This document shows positions 1 to 12,117 of a DNA stretch of 64,000 nucleotides, piece after piece. Within the stretch, counting starts at the first letter, position 1. Each line of letters begins with the position of its first letter. The DNA is from Lottia gigantea (taxonomy: Eukaryota; Mollusca; Gastropoda; Lottiidae): the NCBI RefSeq assembly GCF_000327385.1, contig NW_008709190.1, forward strand, positions 655,738-719,737. The letters are read 5' to 3'. The position numbers and the translations under genes were made by a program. Below the pieces are notes generated by a model. The model was not told the origin of the DNA and searched no databases. It saw nothing but the letters and a program-made list of their open reading frames with translations.

Positions 1-57
1 TTATCTAAAAACTTATTTGTTAGAGATTAACAAGTAGATATATGATATGATATATAC

Positions 58-177
58 CTTCATTTCTAGGAGTGATGAAGAGAATTTTCTGTCATCCATC
101 ATCACATGTACATCACGTAACCATCTTAATAATGCTGTGGCTAAATCTCTATATTCTTCAATTTTCAATTGTCTTTC
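58..177 (-). CDS. MACF1/DST: Spectraplakin exon: start of plakin domain
   Basis: Forty codons in phase 0-0 read ERQLKIEEYRDLATALLRWL and then RDVHVMMDDRKFSSSLLEMK. The EYR...LLRW(I/L)R...M.DR.F....EMK pattern is the helix that follows CH2 in dystonin and MACF1. The acceptor is TTTGTAG and the donor is GTATAT. The plus-strand open frame across this exon (47-232) is a shadow. Confidence 0.92.
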
Positions 178-599
178 CTACAAAATAAATTATATTTTAC
201 TCATCGGCAGGTCAATTTCCTCAAGTCTGTAGTATACACAACTCTTTTGTTCTCAATCATCTTATACTAACACTTATGCTCTGGTAAACTGGTCCGCAAT
301 ACCATTTAACCTTGCAAGGAATAGTTAGAGGTATTGTCATTTGGCATTGATTGGGCGGGATTGGTGCCATACACTAACATTAAGTCATAGGGGCTCTTAG
401 TTGTTATTGCTAAATAGACTATAGTTGTCATTGCTAAATAGACTTGAGTAGAGGATTTTAATTGAAAATGGCGGCCTCCATTGAATCATTGGGCACGGTT
501 ACACTTTTGCTAAAGTTAATCCTTTCCTAATTAAAATAAATGACAGGAAGAGTAAGATTTGATTAACTTCCTATAGAGAATAAATTACTATGAACTTAC
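178..599. other. Spectraplakin intron, nothing recognised
   Basis: Apart from the duplicated TGCTAAATAGACT (near 407 and 430) I see no repeat or gene here. Confidence 0.6.
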
Positions 600-706
600 A
601 TTGTCTTGAAGAGATTGTTGTGTTGAAGGAACATTAGGGAACACATCATATAATGAGGAAACATAAGTTATCACAGATTTCTCATCAGGTTCGCGAACAT
701 CCACAT
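600..706 (-). CDS. MACF1/DST: Spectraplakin exon: end of CH2
   Basis: The exon completes Asp and then reads [49 protein letters not shown] is the last CH2 helix of plakins. It enters in phase 1 and ends in phase 0 at GTAAGT. The tail after VFPNVPS is the variable linker to the plakin domain. Confidence 0.96.
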
Positions 707-805
707 CTATAATATCAAAATAACAATGTTTTTACTTAATATATCCTTTCAAACATCTTATTTTACAAGCCTTTATTGTTGTTAAACATACTAATATCCT
801 TATTA

Positions 806-1043
806 ACAGGATTGTAAAGAGGTTTTCATAACTTTTTATGTGTATCAGGAACACTGATATTATCAATTTACTCTTGCAATTCCACTAAAAGTAGGTTTTT
901 TATGACACCACTATCGCAAATCTGCTATTGATGTCATCAATATAGTTTGAATTGCGAGAACTACAGACATCTGATTTAAAATTTGGAATGCAGGTGCAAA
1001 CCGATGCTATCAGAGTCCCCTCTTCTTTAAAATTCCTTTAATA
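806..1043. repeat. Foldback element family B, copy 1
   Basis: Family B starts with AAAGGGATTGTAAAGAGGTT and ends with the inverse. Inside are GCATCAATTTGCACCATTCC, CAGTCAGACGTCTGTGGTTC, AATTCCACTAAAACTA and GACGTCACTAAT, each present again inverted. This copy is diverged (AGGATTGTAAAGAGG on the left, AATTCCTTTAA on the right). Confidence 0.75.
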
Positions 1044-1452
1044 CCTCTAGATTTTGTTTTGGTTCTACGATTTTCATTCAAATCATAACTTGTCAAGACT
1101 GATAAAAACATTTCCTTGATGGAAACAAAATAGATTTCTATTGCTATATTTGGAGACTAGTAAGAAAATTAAACATCAAAATATGGCAAGTCTGTGTAAA
1201 TATTTGTGTCAATTCGATTATAATACCTGAGATAAAACTAAATATTGAGTTTATTTCATAAATTCTGTCAGTTAAAATCATCTTATAATGACAGTGTAAA
1301 TAAATCCAAAAGTGTAAAAGTGCTAGAATTTCATAAGTAACTGTGTTATTTCTCAATTCAAGGATCATGTTACATTAAAATGATATTTGTGTTAGTTGTA
1401 CATTAGAGAATTTCAACAATGATGAATGCTTTCATGATTCAAATAACAAAAA

Positions 1453-1778
1453 TGTCATCTTCACAATGTCAACCTATTGTGAACTTCATACTTATACTTT
1501 GACTACAAAATTTCCTTTTCTTGAATCATGGAAGTTTGTAAATGAAGCGATTTTATTTGATTGTATGCTAGAAAATATAACCAATCGGAGACTTTGACAG
1601 AAAGTTTGTGAATACAAAGCCATAATGTTTACAGCCTTTTTGTTGAGGGGCTTTGATTGGCTGTAATCACTGGTAGAGAAATCCAATAAAATCACTGCAT
1701 TCCAACGATACAAGGACTTGTCTATTGCAGACAAGATACAAGACTGAAGTTGGTTATAGCTTGACATTTTGATGATGC
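1453..1778. repeat. Foldback element family A, copy 1
   Basis: The family A consensus starts CACAATGTCAAGCTATTA and ends with its inverse, TAGCTTGACATTGTG. Its long arms carry CTTGACTGCAATAG, CTTGTATCA and paired CCAATCA motifs. This copy starts TCTTCACAATGTCAACC and ends AGCTTGACATTTTGATGA. It lies between the CH2 middle and CH2 end exons. Confidence 0.8.
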
Positions 1779-1915
1779 AAAAAGCTGAGAATTACTCATC
1801 ATATTGTAAATAGAAATATTTCCTTATGTCAATAGTCAACCTATTTTAAGATATAGCTCTGTGTTATATTCTAATGAAATCATTTAAGTTGAGTTTGAAT
1901 GTGTTTAAAACATAC

Positions 1916-2031
1916 CTTCAGGATCAAGTAGCTTAGTAACCCCCAGATCACGTTCTGCTGTATCAAAAGCTACTTCTAAATTCTGCCTGGCTGTCTGGTG
2001 CCGAACTTTACGGAAATCAACCAAATCTGGT
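1916..2031 (-). CDS. MACF1/DST: Spectraplakin exon: CH2, middle
   Basis: The exon enters in phase 2, completing Arg, and leaves in phase 1. It encodes PDLVDFRKVRHQTARQNLEV followed by AFDTAERDLGVTKLLDPE. The ERDLGVTKLLDPEDVDV block is shared by plectin, dystonin, MACF1 and Shot. Acceptor TCTAG, donor GTATG. Confidence 0.96.
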
Positions 2032-2437
2032 CTAGAAAGGGAGAGACATTATTTTTAATAGAGCATGTTAAATGAACTTTTTTTGTTTTGTGTACTGTCT
2101 AATTTCAGTAGAGAACAAAAAACATAAGCAAATAGACTGCTTGCAATAAGGGACTTAAAGTGCATCAAACTTTGTGATATAAGTCTCTGTGTAAACTGCT
2201 GTAATTGTTTCATTTTAAAGAGTGAAAATAAATTACTCTGTTCAAGAACATATACAATCTGTAGAAGTGACCACAATTCCATGCAGAATTAAACGATATG
2301 ATATCACACTGTTTATACTGTCACTGAATGTTGCATGTTCCTTCTAAAAAGTGTTATTGATGGATGAAATTAAGCTCTGTTAGCTCGATTATCTTGAATT
2401 TCTTCGGAACATTGATAAAATGTTAATATATGCTTAC

Positions 2438-2604
2438 CTGTTGCGATGAATAATCGCGAGGAATGCTTTGCCATCTCTCCAACTCTTAGAGAAATCAGTA
2501 ATTTTAATTCCAGGATAACCCTCTGTGGTTCTTCGACTCCAATATAACAGAGCATCTCTGGCAGAGATATCTTGTGGTTGACCAGGGACCACTGTTGACG
2601 AAAT
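2438..2604 (-). CDS. MACF1/DST: Spectraplakin exon: linker and first half of CH2
   Basis: The exon starts in phase 0 after TTTCAG and ends in phase 2 at GTAAGC. It encodes the linker [15 protein letters not shown] and then [50 protein letters not shown] and IIHRNR are diagnostic of plakin CH2. This is the exon to which both candidate alternative first exons could join. Confidence 0.96.
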
Positions 2605-4130
2605 CTGAAAAACATTAAAATTTGGGAAAATTAATGGAAATTTCTTGTTCTTTGTCATAGATTTTTTAAAAATTTTGTACAACTTCTTCATTGTTCAAAA
2701 ATTATTTAATCTGTTATTATAGATAATGTTTTAATTTAATATTTCTATATTGCTCTACAATTGATGAATAGAGTCTGTATTATTGTAATTTAATATGTAT
2801 TTAGTTTGTTATATTAAATGTTCATTAAGATCTGATTTTTATACAACTAATATATTCATGTACAATGTTTTAGATGTTCATCATGTAATCTATTGCAAGT
2901 ACAATCTTTATAGTGGTAGTATTACATCATCAATATAGGAAATGATAAAATTAACAGTAGAATGTCAAAGGCCTTAACTAATTGTGTATAAATAAACCAA
3001 GTACTAATGATCCGAATCGCAAAACGAAACTCATAATCTGTAACAATATATTGATAAAATAATGGTAGCAGAAAATAAACTTTTCACATGAGGAAGTATA
3101 CTTAGTTAATTAGAAGTATAGTTAGTATTTCATTTCCTAATGAAAAGTGGTATTAGGTTTCTAGAAGAGTAAACCTACTCTGCCTGTATGCTATGTCCAT
3201 ATAGCTACATGGAAAACTTTAATTTATGATTTGTGATCGACTACTTTTGATACCCACATGTTACATATTTTGAAAAAAAACTTTATCTTATATTTCTACA
3301 AAATACTTTGGATACAGAATCCAGCATTTAAATGGTGATCAGGAAACTAAAGCAATAGCTTTAATATTTAAATATTGGACATATAAACAATATTAACTAC
3401 ATAGATATCAATATCTTCTTTAAAAGGAAAAATAATCTTCTGTTAGCAAAAATTCAAATAGTAATTTACAGTACATGACTAAATGTAATGGGAGAGATAA
3501 AGACTCAAACAATAAGATTATCATGATGTCTATAATCCCTTTAAATCCTTTAATCCACGTACTATTTACAAGAACTAAAGACTACCTGGTAGTAACTGAA
3601 ACTGATACAATGCATTCTCTTTTGCTCTTTGATGTATAAAGATAAAACAATTTGACTTTGTATAATGAAATAAGAGAGAATGCAATCTTGTGTAAAATGT
3701 TATCATTTTCAATCTATTTAAGTTTTTAAAACATTCATTTTCTTTAATAATACCTTGAAAATGGCGAACATGTCCCTTTAAAATATGGGTGGTCAATTAG
3801 GAATTGTTTTCATTAGTGCCATCAAAAGGAACCAAGGGATGACTTATATGTAACCAACAAAAATACCACTTCGAAATCATCAGATCTGAATATACATCTT
3901 TTTACAGATGATAGTGAGAGTTACTATATTTGGACAAATAGTTGAATGGTAAGTTTGAAAATAGCTGGGAGCTAATGTTGTGTTAACCTAGAGTTGAGTC
4001 AACTATTTGACACCCAGTTCTTTGATGTCCACAGTTGTAAGGTACTTTGACTAGCTTGAACCCTTGTAATAGTATCTTCTGTTACATTTCAGACACACCC
4101 ATTAGTATCAAATCTGATAAGATTGTACAG
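2605..4130. other. Intron between alternative exon A and CH2
   Basis: AT-rich. It contains the TTTCTATATTGCTCTACAAT flank shared with the hairpin at 14783 (here near 2737) and a stretch near 3740-3785 ending GAACATGTCCCTTTAAAA that resembles a family D tip. No gene is seen. Confidence 0.5.
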
Positions 4131-4692
4131 ACATAAGAAGTTATTATGCATAACATTTTAGAGATAAAAGAAGTTATTATGCATATCATTTAAGATATAA
4201 AAGAAGTTATTAAGCATATCATTTGAGATATAAGATGTTATTATACACATCATTTTAGAGATATAAGAAGTTATTATGCATATCATTGTAGAGATATAAG
4301 AAGTTATGCATATCATTTTAGAGTTAAACGAAGTTATTATGCATATCATTTTAGAGTTAAACGAAGTTATTATGCATATCATTTTAGAGACATAAGAAGT
4401 TATTATATACATATCATTTTAGAGTTATTATGAGATATAAGAAGTTATCATTCATATCATTTTAGAGAAATAAGAAGTTATTATGCATATCATTGTAGAG
4501 ACAAAAGCAGTCATTATTGTAGACAATAAGAAGATATTCTGCATATCATTGTAGAGATCAAAGAAGTTATTATTGTAGAGATATAAGAAGTTATTATGGA
4601 TATCATTGTAGGGATATAAGAAGTTATTATGGATATCATTGTAGGGATATAAGAAGTTATTATGTATATCATTGTAGGGATATAAGAAGTTT
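4131..4692. repeat. Minisatellite, unit about 30 bp
   Basis: The unit is close to AGATATAAGAAGTTATTATG plus CATATCATTTTAG, variable in length, with about 18 copies. Minus-strand open frames of ITSYIS-type repeats come from this array and are not genes. Confidence 0.9.
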
Positions 4693-5806
4693 TTTGCAAT
4701 TGGTATTGAATACTTATTACATCAAAAGGATATTGTCTTGTTACCAGCTTAGAAATTCTATTCTCATATTACCCTAACACCAGCTCAAAGAGCTCAATTT
4801 TGGCACTATTCAGAACTTCCAAAGCGTTTTTGACACATTTATGATCAATGATGTCATGAAGTGTTTAAAATTAACACTGAAATTTTATCATTTTTAACAT
4901 CATGGACATTTTTTTGTAAAATTGCAGGAGACTTACTTATGGGATTTCAATTCTGAAAAGGGATACATATAAAACATAGAGTTATATCAGCTAGTGAAGA
5001 GAGCATTTTTCATTTACCAATGTAAATGATAAATAATAGCAAATACTATAAACATCTTCTTTACAAGTCACAACAATACAGAAAGGTTTGTACCCATTCA
5101 AGCGTTTTTTTTTTTGCCTTTAAGCAGAATCTTTTGGGTAATATTTTTGGCCATGGTTGGATGAACCTATTTAAAACTACTTACAGTCAAAAAGTTATAT
5201 CTATTTAACATGATTTATATAATACTATATAGTATATCAATGAAATATGATAGTCTATCACAATAACTAATAATATTTCTCACTTTGATTAAAATCAGTC
5301 ATTATTAGCAGTAATTATTTCACAGTATAATTAAAAGTCACTTATATTCAAAGATTCTAATGATGAAGATTTCCCATTATAAAGCCATAAGAATGGACTT
5401 TCTAAAAAAGAAGATAACTCTGGTTTGCAGTGTTTATAGAACAGTCTAAAAGTTATGTTATAAAAGCTTATGAATTATTTTTATATAAATTTGAACAGGT
5501 AACAAATACATGTATAATGTGCAAGTTTATGCAGATACTGTTTGAGTTGTTATGTTTATTGTGAGATAGGATTTTCAGAGTGAAAATATATTAATGCACA
5601 ACTTTAGCAGGTGTCGCGAGCGAAGCAGACCATTTTTACTCTTTTCAGAGCATCTAATGGTAATTCTCTTTGAAGGGGTCCACAACTATACTACTCTTGA
5701 TTTTGTCTTGCTTGTACAGATTAATAATCAAAATCGTAATAAATTCTCTGTTGTATGACACTATAATGAATTTTTTCTAAGAGGATATATACTACAAAAT
5801 ACCTAC

Positions 5807-5914
5807 AAGTGGTTTTTCCGCAGGAGCATAAGGTGCATTATCCCCATTTAAATTCTTGGGTTTTTTCTTTTTTCTTCCACATCCACACCCACCACACGTT
5901 AAATATTTTAACAT
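5807..5914 (-). CDS. MACF1/DST: Candidate alternative first exon A: short Cys/Lys-rich N-terminus, 36 residues
   Basis: ATG at 5914 has A at -3 and an in-frame TAA four codons upstream. It opens 36 codons starting MLKYLTCGGCGCGRKKKKPK and ending AEKPL. A GTAGGT donor follows in phase 0, matching the phase-0 acceptor of the CH2 exon at 2604, about 3.2 kb downstream. Cysteines at residues 7, 10 and 12 next to a run of five basic residues (14-18) form a typical palmitoylation plus polybasic membrane-binding tail. There is no Gly at position 2, so N-myristoylation is not expected. The exon is short, so the case rests on phase, context and composition rather than length. It could be chance, but it parallels exon B. 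Confidence 0.62.
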
Positions 5915-8900
5915 TTTCAATTTTTAAATGATGAAACAAATATTGTCTAGGTGCTCTACTTAATCCTCATTTTTTTTAAAATACTCCCAATAACGACGAT
6001 AAGTTAACAGTTACTGGTGTGACATCTTTGGTGATTCTGGATAAGAGCCAATAATTTGCCATACCTGGACACATTCTAGTATTTACTAAACATCTTTACA
6101 TTCCTTTTTATTAAGGTAAAATGAACACTTCTCCGTGTAACTTGTACACTCACAGATATCAAGGTATCAAACAGTAACTCTACAACAAACGGAGGTAGAA
6201 AAAACACAATTAATTTTCCCTGAAGATTACACTTTATAACAGTTTCACTTAATTATTCCAATTTTAGATACTCCATGCATTATTTAACGATACACAATTC
6301 TGCATATAGTTATGTGTACAAGAATGTAGTAACTAGAACATATCCATTGTTTAATAAACTGTTCTCTCTCACATTTGTCCTTATTACATGTGGCAATAAT
6401 TCCTGTTTAAGTCTGGGGTGGAATGGTGTCAGACAGCAGTCAAGGCACACGAAAAAACATTCCTAAAAATCAGAAAAAAAGAAAATAGTACCCTGACATT
6501 TCTTAACATTATAACCTTAGTGACCTTTTGAATTTCCAATGACGAAATTTCTACATTTTCTAAATCAAGCACTGAATCACAAAATACCAAACTGACTTGA
6601 GAGTTAACTTCTAAACCCTTTCAAAGATTCGCCAAAAAACTGCAATTTCTGTCAACCTGGCCAACTTGATCCTTTCACAAACACAGAGTAATACAAAAAC
6701 AAACTGATTCGAATCAGTCAAGAAAAAAAAATCATTAAAATTTTAAAAGCTCACTATGACATTGTAGAATACATGCTGTCTTCTCAAACTACAATGGTGA
6801 TGTCATCAATACAATTAATGTGGGTGCACAGTGACTAGCTGAATGAACTATAAATACACTTCACATAACATCTAAACACATTTACATCAATCACACTTGT
6901 AAGAAAGGTATACAAAAAATTCAAAGCTAAATTTTCATTCTACCATTCTACTACTTCTACTATTTTTATCATTTTAAACTTAATCCTACAAATTTAAATT
7001 TGACTAAAATCACAAATGACACAACTCCATTTGGGAAATATTTAAAAAGGAAACATTCCAAATGTCACTGATTTAAACATGAAATTAATCCATTTATCAA
7101 ACCCTTAAAATCCCATTATTTCAAAATGGCAGCCATCGAAACAAGCAGCAGACACTTGACTAACTCAAACCTTTGTATAGTGAAGCAGACAAGAAATTGA
7201 GAACATGGAAAAGACTTTAGAAATACAAGATTATTAATTAATGATATCAAGCCTGAAGGGTGAAATAATTGAAATACGAGAAATATGGGCTAGTAGAACA
7301 AGTCAGGCAGGTAATCTCTCCAACTTGACCAACCCTACATCATAAACACTTTTAACAACATCAAATATAAAACTTTAACATCAAAAAAAATAATAACTTG
7401 TTTACTATATAGTCTGCTTCTAAAATATTTAGAAAACAGTTTATCAAATATGCTGAATATGGATAACAAGGTTTGAAATTTAATGTCATGAATGAATAAA
7501 AGGATGAGTGAATCAAACAGATGAATGAATAAATAAACAACATTCGATATGTCAATCAATATTGACATCAGTCTAGTATTCTTAATAAATATCCCTGGGA
7601 CTTGATATAGATGCCAACTCCCTCCAATAGGATGACAAGTAAAACCAATTTCTATACATCACCACCATCAAAACTTTTAATGTTCGTTTCTAGCAATTTC
7701 AAATCCTGCACAGTGCACATCCATCATTTGATTATAAAGCCAATTATTTCCAAAAAAACCAAAACTTCGTGACTCTTCAACACCCTGGAAGTTGTCCAAA
7801 AAATATCCACACAAAAAACATTCATAAAGCATAACACTTAGTCCAAAATCCTTACAAATATTTCCTGGTATCACTTGTAGAATAAAATTGTTAAATATAA
7901 ACACTGAACCTGATGAAGTGTTAACCACGAGTTTTCCTTATCGAAAGTGAAGTAAATCCACAATATTTTGATTGTTATAAATAAATGGTTACACCAGCGA
8001 TTTCCTGATTATAAAAACTTGTTTATCATACAGTGACAATCTGATTAATCATATTACATAAACCTGATTATAATCATACCAGTCCATTATATACTCATTA
8101 TAATCCCTTTATATTATACTAATCTTTAATCTCCCTCATTACCACACCCTTTCACCTTAATCCACTTTACGCTTTTGACCTCAGAGGTTGTCCTCAAACG
8201 TCAACATATTATTGACTGATATTTCACCTTACTGCATTCCATTGATTTCGTTCCTAGACTTCATCTGATAGGTTATATGTTTTTTAATAGTAACAGGTGG
8301 TCCATGTCTTAGCCGTCTGCTTTGTAGAATTTGAGTCTTTTTATTTTGATATATGATGATTAGATGAGTCTGACAATGGTTCCTCTTTGTATATCCAAAT
8401 TAAATCAGTAAATCTTTTAAAAGCTAATACCAGACTAAGTTTTTTTCTTTTTCTCAGTGCAATTATACATCTTTTATGTTGTGAGACAGTATCTATCTAA
8501 CGCCCACAAATACATCAAAATGACAACTATATTACAATATAAGAACACTCTATATTTATTGACACAAGCTAACCATCCTTAAGACTTTTCTTCACAAACT
8601 CTCCAAAGCCATCTTGAACTTTTTACCACACAAGGTATTTTTTTTCATCTATTTTGATTCAATCTTGAGTAACATATGAACAAACAGAGTAGAAGGCAAT
8701 TTAGAATTGTGTTTACACAACTACTTTAGAAGATTTAGTAACAATATATTGTTCATTGATACAGTTACAGATAAAATCAGGCTTGACACTTTGTTACCCT
8801 TTACAAATATGTCAAAAATCACTTGCACATAAATTGCATACATGTAGCACACCATCAATACAAATAGTCAAAATCTGGTAAAAGGTTCCAGAAATTACAG

Positions 8901-9680
8901 GAACCAAGGAAACAAACATGAAAGCACAATGTTGCACATATAAGCTATAAATATCCCTGATGCAAGTAAAAAGCTAGAAAACCTCAACAAATAACTTTTA
9001 ATTAGAATCCACTTTTGACTAAACTTTTAACAGAAAAGAAACCAAAAGTGAACTCAATCTCAATGCAAATTTTACGAAAAAAGGGAATAACAGACCAATT
9101 GAAGATTTCAATTAACTAGTTATAACCTTGTATAGATTGTCAGGTCACTGTTAATAATATCTACTTTAAACACTCAGAGATTTATTATTCTTTGTAGTGT
9201 ATTGTATTTATAATCCTATATTACCTACACCATACACATATTTCTTACCAGTCAACAAACTACAACCATACTGTCTTACTATTTATTACCTTCAATTCAA
9301 ATTCATATTGTCCTAATATTGTAATCTAATAGCACTCACAATATGTTTACTATATAGATAAAGACATAATTTCCATGTTAACATATATTTTCATTGTTGT
9401 TTTCGAGGAGGCCAAATTGTATATTTGAAATGATCACCATAATTTCTAGATTTTCCCAATTTTTTTCTCAGATTGAAGTCAGCCCATGGGAATATTATCA
9501 CAAATGATTCACCTTTCCTCCAGCAATGTATGAATATTTTATGACCAAATTCAAACCAATATTCTTAAAATAAATTTTAGAAAGATTATAATGCATATAA
9601 AATACTTTCATGTAAAATTTCCTGAATAACACAATTCACATATTCACTAGACATACTGTATTTACAGTCAAGTTACTGTT
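5915..9680. other. Intron upstream of alternative exon A, nothing firm
   Basis: A promoter for exon A should lie in the first part, but no clear core element is visible. The minus-strand open frame 7677-7928 (83 residues) has no recognisable domain. The rest is AT-rich single-copy-looking DNA. Confidence 0.5.
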
Positions 9681-9940
9681 GCAAGTGATCCACAAAAACT
9701 AGCATATTTAAATGCAAGCGATACACAAAAACTAAATATTTCAATGCAAGTGATCCACAAAAACTAGCACATTTAAATGCAAGTGATCCACAAAAACTAG
9801 CAAATTTCAATGCAAGTGATCCACAAAAACTAGCACATTTAATTGCAAGTGATCCACAAAAACTAGCACATTTCAATGCAAGTGATTCACAAAAACTAGT
9901 GCATGTAAATTGCAAGGCATCTACAAAAACTACCACATTT
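9681..9940. repeat. Minisatellite, unit about 33 bp
   Basis: About eight copies of GCAAGTGATCCACAAAAACT followed by AGCACATTTAAAT. A unit near a multiple of three keeps a minus-strand frame open (repeats of CASFCGSLA), which I take as an artefact. Confidence 0.88.
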
Positions 9941-10466
9941 TCCAAATAAATGTAAGCTAACACACCTTTCTCCTTATCACAATTTATTTAAAGACCTGTA
10001 TTCAATTTCATATTATTTGTATTCATTTCTCATCAAATATTTCTCCATGAAATTCAAAACTGAACTTTTGACATTATATAACGCTAGACACAACAAAACA
10101 TGCAATGAAGTTGCATTCAAATTTTTGGAGGTAAACCAATACATCAATCAAGTATGACCTTTGAAATGACAAGTCAAATATCATTGGGCTATCAAATCAG
10201 ATAGATACATTGTACACAGGTCAGAAAATGATTAATGTGATAGTATTCTTATATAATGTTGACGGAGTTTTTGGTCTTCACAAATTAAAAATACTGTGTG
10301 AACAAATTAACACTGTCTAAAATCTTATGGGTGGACATGAATCAAATTAAATGGCCTTTCCATGTTCAAGACTGTGAAATTAACTCAACTGACCAATTGA
10401 ATGTCATCAGACCATATTTTGAATAAATAGACTTGATATGAAAAAAAGCTTCGGAAATCAAATTTT

Positions 10467-10770
10467 TAAAGGGACAGATTCACCATTTGATTTGGACCTT
10501 GAACATATGTAAATAGCCTTCAAAAGTTATAGAAATGTACAAAAATTCCGAGGAATTTCACTTTCTATTATTATATATGTCTTGTCTCAAGAAAATACAA
10601 GTCCTGTTTAAACTTCCAAGCATGGATAATTCTAGACACATTAAGATTTGAAGGCTCAAATTTCAATGGTAAGTTGTTAAGAATATTACTGGTAAGCTTA
10701 ATAGCCATACAATTCCCATTTGTGCGACTAAGGTATGATTGGTCAAATAAATGGGGAACCTGTCTCAAGA
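10467..10770. repeat. Repeat family D, copy 1
   Basis: Family D is bounded by TTTAAAGGGACAGATGTGCC and its inverse. It carries AGTCTTCAGAAGTACTAGAA, ATGTACAAAAATTGCATAA, TTGAAGGCTCAAATTT, ACTATTACTGATTGGTTTAG and CTAAGGTATGATTGGTC. This copy starts TTTTAAAGGGACAGATTCAC and ends GGGAACCTGTCTCAAG. Confidence 0.78.
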
Positions 10771-11741
10771 CATACACAACTCTAGCTATACTTTATAAAA
10801 CATTCCATCAACTTGCATCATGGACAGATAACCTCATGATGTCATCCATTACATTAACAATGATAACACTTAATGAAATGAGTACTATCAAATGGTCACA
10901 TAATTCACATACTTGAATATTGGACACAATAATATTCCAATTGCTAATAGATCACTACCACAATCAAACAAGTCCACCACAGATTTATTTAGTCGCTAAA
11001 AACATACAAATTTCCACCCTCGCAAGCTAATTCACAAATAAACACTAAGTTTTCAACCAGTTTAAAGACTCCCTGCTGACCTACACTGTAAAAACAGACT
11101 GAAAAACATACAAAATGTATGTAAAGAAAGAACGTCAGTTGACATTTTCACTTCCCATTGAAAATATGTTGACCACATGATGTGAAAACTATGCTTAAAA
11201 AGTTTTTTTTTTAAACGTTATACTTTCCACCTTTCAAAAAATCCATGCACAGGTACGAAAATCTCTCATCGTACGATCACTCAACTCGAACAAAATAGTA
11301 AAATTCTTGAATGACAATAGACTCTTTTCTATTCAAGTCCTTGGACACGAAACATAAAATATCTTACACAAAACTATTTAGTTATTTTGATCGAATTAAT
11401 AGATAGGTAAGAAAATTTGGTCATGGCAATGTAGGTTAATAAAAATCATATCTTATTATATATTGGTATTGACCTAATTAAGATATATTATGACCCTATA
11501 AGGCATGCTTGAATACTTTGAGACTATCCTGTAGAAATTATTCATTATTAATGTCATTTTCTTAGTAAAGAGTTAAATAAAAGACACAATACAATCTGAC
11601 ACGAGGCACAATCCTGGTTAAAATTCGTGGAAAGTGTAGCTAGCAAGATAGGACATGCTTTCCTTGCTATTAAAATTATTGAAGATGCAAAACTCAGCAC
11701 ATAGTATATGTCATTAGTCTGTGACATATTTTGTGGTGCAA

Positions 11742-12117
11742 TAGACCTTATTTACGCCTCGTTTTTGAGACACTGAAAGCGAAGTTCATGACGCAAATTA
11801 CGTCATCCAATGATAAAGGGACGACACTATGAATGAACAGCCTGTGACGACACTGAGAAAATGGGCTTAAAACTGTCTTTTCTGAGAAATGTGCGACAGT
11901 AAACCTCATCTGAAAGAATAATTTATAGCTTAATCAACTCTGATTTTAAAGATTAAATATTATAAGTTTTGAGTTAAGTGGAATTGAAGGAGACTTTAAA
12001 GACATCAAGGTGGTGGTTTTACAGCAATGACACCATGTTAACCTTTGTTTGTTTGCGTTATGAGCCTTGCTCTGGATTCAATATCGCGTGTATATAACGT
12101 GTGAATACAGTCTATTA
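11742..12117. repeat. MITE-like element with short inverted ends
   Basis: The left end AATAGACCTTATTTACGC pairs with the inverse of the right end, AATAGACTGTATTCACAC (14 of 18 identical). The interior is less AT-rich than its flanks and contains ACGTCATCCAATGA. Only one copy is visible here. Confidence 0.55.

Noticed and set aside
4158-4699. Two minus-strand open frames with ITSYIS-type repeats
   Set aside because: They are translations of the AT-rich minisatellite at 4131-4692; no start context or splice signals.
7677-7928. Minus-strand 83-residue open frame (MVNTSSGSVFIF...)
   Set aside because: Looks somewhat protein-like, but no recognisable domain, no splice partner and no repeat support; left as chance.
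9673-9963. Minus-strand 96-residue open frame with repeated CASFCGSLA
   Set aside because: It is a frame kept open by the ~33-bp minisatellite, with no flanking coding signal.
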